Shown piece by piece: positions 62,343 to 64,000 of a DNA stretch of 64,000 nt; position 1 is the stretch's first letter, and every line of letters starts with the position of its first letter. Location of the stretch: the NCBI RefSeq assembly GCF_003966955.1, contig NZ_AP019367.1, forward strand, positions 558,001 to 622,000, in the 5' to 3' direction. A program made the translations under genes and the position numbers. Source of the stretch: Parolsenella catena (GTDB lineage Bacteria; Actinomycetota; Coriobacteriia; Coriobacteriales; Atopobiaceae). The notes under the pieces were generated by a model, which had not been told where the DNA came from, did no database searches, and saw only the letters and a list, made by a program, of their open reading frames with translations.

Positions 62343-62927
62343 TTGGGGCTTCTTGAGATCATCGTGTTGGGTGTGGCCCTCTCGGCCGACGCGTTTGCCG
62401 TGACCATCTCGAACACGTTCGTCTACGCCAGCGAGTCGCGCTCCCGGCTCATGCTCATGCCGCTCATGTTCGGCCTGTTCCAGGGCCTCATGCCCGTGGC
62501 TGGCTATCTTCTGGGTGGCCTTGCCGCCGAGGAGATCGAGACCTACGCGGGCGTCATCACGCTCGTCATCCTCGGCCTCGTGGGCGGCAACATGATTCGC
62601 GAGGGCGTCTGCGCGCTGCGCGGCGCGGGCGAGCAGGACGGCCCCGAGGAGCCCGGCGCGGGTCCCGTGGCACGCCGCCTCACCCTCGTCACCGTGCTTG
62701 CCCAGGCCATCGCCACGGCCATCGACGCGTTCGCCGTGGGCGTGAGCCTGCGCGCGCAGGCCGTGAGCGTGGTCGTTGCCGCTCCCGTCATCGCGCTCAC
62801 GACGTTTCTGTGCTGCGTCGCGGCCCTTGCGCTGGGCCGCAAGCTCGGCGAGGTGCTGGGAGACCGCGCCCAGGTCGCCGGCGGCATCGTCCTGGTGCTC
62901 ATAGGCCTCAAGGCGTTCCTCGCGTAG
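62343..62927 (+). CDS. mntP: Manganese efflux pump MntP
   Basis: Membrane exporter that lowers cytoplasmic manganese. TTG 62343 has GGGGAGGG eight bases upstream and gives 194 aa with six hydrophobic segments; a GTG at 62286 would add 19 residues. Conserved acidic motifs of the two repeats are LSADAFAVTISN and TAIDAFAVGVSL, with GGNMIREG and GLKAFLA near the ends of repeats. No yybP-ykoY manganese riboswitch fits in the 110-base leader. Two dispersed repeats follow. Confidence 0.9.
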   Translation: MGLLEIIVLGVALSADAFAVTISNTFVYASESRSRLMLMPLMFGLFQGLMPVAGYLLGGLAAEEIETYAGVITLVILGLVGGNMIREGVCALRGAGEQDGPEEPGAGPVARRLTLVTVLAQAIATAIDAFAVGVSLRAQAVSVVVAAPVIALTTFLCCVAALALGRKLGEVLGDRAQVAGGIVLVLIGLKAFLA

Positions 62928-62930
62928 GAA

Positions 62931-62995
62931 CCAAAGGGGACGGGTTCATCTGGCACCCGCGAGACGCGCCAAAGGGGACGGGTTCATCTGGTGCC
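62931..62995. repeat. Two direct copies of the GGGGACGGGTTC repeat after mntP
   Basis: Copies at 62931-62957 and 62969-62995 are 25/27 identical (CCAAAGGGGACGGGTTCATC, then TGG and CACC or TGCC), 38 bases apart. They lie between mntP and the DUF308 gene. Confidence 0.7.
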
Positions 62996-63041
62996 CGCGC
63001 GGGTACACCTCCAATGACAGAGTCGATCATTGGAGGCAACC

Positions 63042-63575
63042 ATGGACGTGTTCGAGAGGCTCTTCAGGCGCACGAAGGCCACCGTGATCCTCATGGGGGT
63101 GGCGCTGCTCGTGCTGGGCGTGGCGATGTTCGTGAGCCCCATCGGGGCCACGCTGCTCATCGTGCAGGTCGTGGGCTGGACGCTCGCCGTGGCGGGCGCC
63201 ATCACGCTGCTCAACTGCTGGCGGCACGCGTCCGAGGGCATGAGGCAGGCCGACCTGTTCATGGGCCTGCTCGAGGCCATCCCGGGCGTGTGCCTCATCG
63301 TGTGGCCCGACGCGTTCGTGGCCGTGGTCTACGTGATCATCGGCGTCATCGTGCTCGTGACGGGCGTGAACGACGTCATCGAGGCAAACGCCGTGCGCCT
63401 TGCGTTTGGCGCGGGCTGGGTGTGGCGCATGGCAATCGGCGTCATCACGCTGCTCGCCGGCGTGGCGGTCGTGGCGTCCCCGTTTGCGATGGCCGAGCTC
63501 GTGATGCTCGTCGCGGGCCTCGCGCTCATCTTCGATGGCATCACCGAGATCATCGCCGGCGTGTCGATGAGGTAG
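63042..63575 (+). CDS. DUF308 (HdeD-like) membrane protein
   Basis: A 177-aa integral membrane protein with six hydrophobic segments arranged as three helical hairpins, the DUF308/HdeD pattern (VILMGVALLVLGVAMFVSPI, then VVYVIIGVIVLVTGVNDVIEA and ELVMLVAGLALIFDGITEII). In enterobacteria HdeD is linked to acid resistance; in other phyla the role is unknown. GGAGG at 63032-63036 sets ATG 63042. It ends at a strong terminator. Confidence 0.85.
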   Translation: MDVFERLFRRTKATVILMGVALLVLGVAMFVSPIGATLLIVQVVGWTLAVAGAITLLNCWRHASEGMRQADLFMGLLEAIPGVCLIVWPDAFVAVVYVIIGVIVLVTGVNDVIEANAVRLAFGAGWVWRMAIGVITLLAGVAVVASPFAMAELVMLVAGLALIFDGITEIIAGVSMR

Positions 63576-63608
63576 GGGAGCGCTGGGCGCCCGGAGAAGC
63601 CACAAAGA

Positions 63609-63657
63609 GCGCGCCCGTCCTGGCATGGCGACAGGACGGGCGCGCTTCGCTGTTTTT
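63609..63657 (+). terminator. Rho-independent terminator after the DUF308 gene
   Basis: GCGCGCCCGTCCTG-N9-CAGGACGGGCGCGC is a perfect 14-bp stem followed by TTCGCTGTTTTTT. Confidence 0.9.
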
Positions 63658-63658
63658 T

Positions 63659-63790
63659 GGGACGAGAACGGCTTGGGCGAGAACTTCCGGGGCCGGCTGG
63701 TGCCTAGGTTTTGTGGGCGAGAACGGCTGGGGGCGGCTGGCGCCTGGGTTTATGGGGCGAGAACGGCTGGGGGCGCCCCGCGCCTAGGCG
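63659..63790. repeat. Tandem repeat with about 39-bp period at the 3' end of serB
   Basis: Units at 63675-63714, 63715-63753 and 63754-63790 each start GGGCGAGAAC and contain GGCTGG and CGCCTRGG; a partial unit (CGAGAACGGCTT) precedes them. The last unit reaches the serB stop codon, so the repeat may have expanded from the gene's end. Confidence 0.55.
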
Positions 63791-64000
63791 TTCTCGACCT
63801 TGCCGTCGATGACGTCGAGGGCAAGCATGAGGTTGCGCTCGTCGATGGCGTGCGGCGCCGCGGCGCGCGTCTTGGGCTTGGCGCAGAAGGCGATGCCCGT
63901 GCCCGCCGCCAGGATCATGGGGATGTCGTTGGCGCCGTCTCCCATCGCGACGGTGCGCTCCATGGGGATGCCCAGCTCAGTGGCCCAGCGCTCGAGTGCC
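63785..64000 (-). CDS. serB: Phosphoserine phosphatase SerB (C-terminal part; cut by window end)
   Basis: Minus-strand frame open to the window end; 71 residues are visible. It contains ERTVAMGDGANDIPMILAAG and GIAFCAKPKTRAAAPHAI, the HAD motif IV and C-terminus of SerB, which makes serine from phosphoserine. The stop is TAG at 63785-63787. The start and the catalytic DxD motif lie outside the window, so intactness cannot be judged. Confidence 0.85.

Overview
This is a GC-rich, gene-dense bacterial chromosome segment with short spacers, many GTG/TTG starts and four-base ATGA start/stop overlaps. The gene content (YqeB/YqeC/XdhC maturation genes, Tat-type lipoproteins, arginine deiminase, UMF1 transporter, a Coriobacteriia-style AbiEi/DUF559 protein) suggests an anaerobic gut or oral actinobacterium of class Coriobacteriia (Olsenella/Atopobium/Collinsella-like). 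The assignment is an inference from protein style; there is no rRNA in the window, and I saw no tRNA gene or CRISPR array.

Layout. (1) 1-11.3 kb: a molybdenum/selenium block. It holds an EF2568-type cysteine desulfurase (cut by the window edge), YqeC, YqeB, XdhC, ModABC molybdate uptake, MoaA, MoaC, a MOSC protein, a MoeA-like protein and a MogA-HAD fusion. Together they import molybdate, build molybdenum cofactor and mature a molybdenum hydroxylase, probably the selenium-dependent kind. (2) 11.3-22.8 kb: phasin-like protein with an AarF/UbiB kinase, HtpG, a deaminase with a GntR regulator, an acyl-ACP thioesterase, and a MarR-controlled heterodimeric ABC exporter. (3) 22.9-30.5 kb: a complete phosphate regulon, PHO box then pstSCABB-phoU-phoP-phoR. 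(4) 30.6-43.4 kb: a divergent MetRS, an orphan AbiEi/DUF559-like protein, a GNAT fusion, a membrane metallopeptidase, a NadE-like protein lacking its catalytic motifs, ruvCAB behind a SOS box, and arcA-arcB of the arginine deiminase pathway.

(5) 43.4-46.3 kb: an accessory region of different composition. An AT-richer island of two genes (a 73-aa protein and an HsdR_N-type nuclease) lies between two 27-bp direct repeats. One repeat interrupts a phage prohead-protease remnant and the other abuts a cloverleaf-like set of hairpins. This is the best candidate here for something undescribed. (6) 46.4-64 kb: SDR, DegV, KdgT permease, carAB behind a PyrR-type attenuator, ilvE, isoaspartyl peptidase, an oligopeptide-binding lipoprotein, proline iminopeptidase, a phospholipase C-like protein, a UMF1 transporter, MntP, a DUF308 protein and the 3' end of serB.

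Intergenic DNA is rich in repeats: a dispersed hairpin family with the core GGGGACGGGTTC, MITE-like elements of about 130-160 bp with terminal inverted repeats, and several short tandem repeats. All coordinates come from reading the sequence directly; no database search was run.
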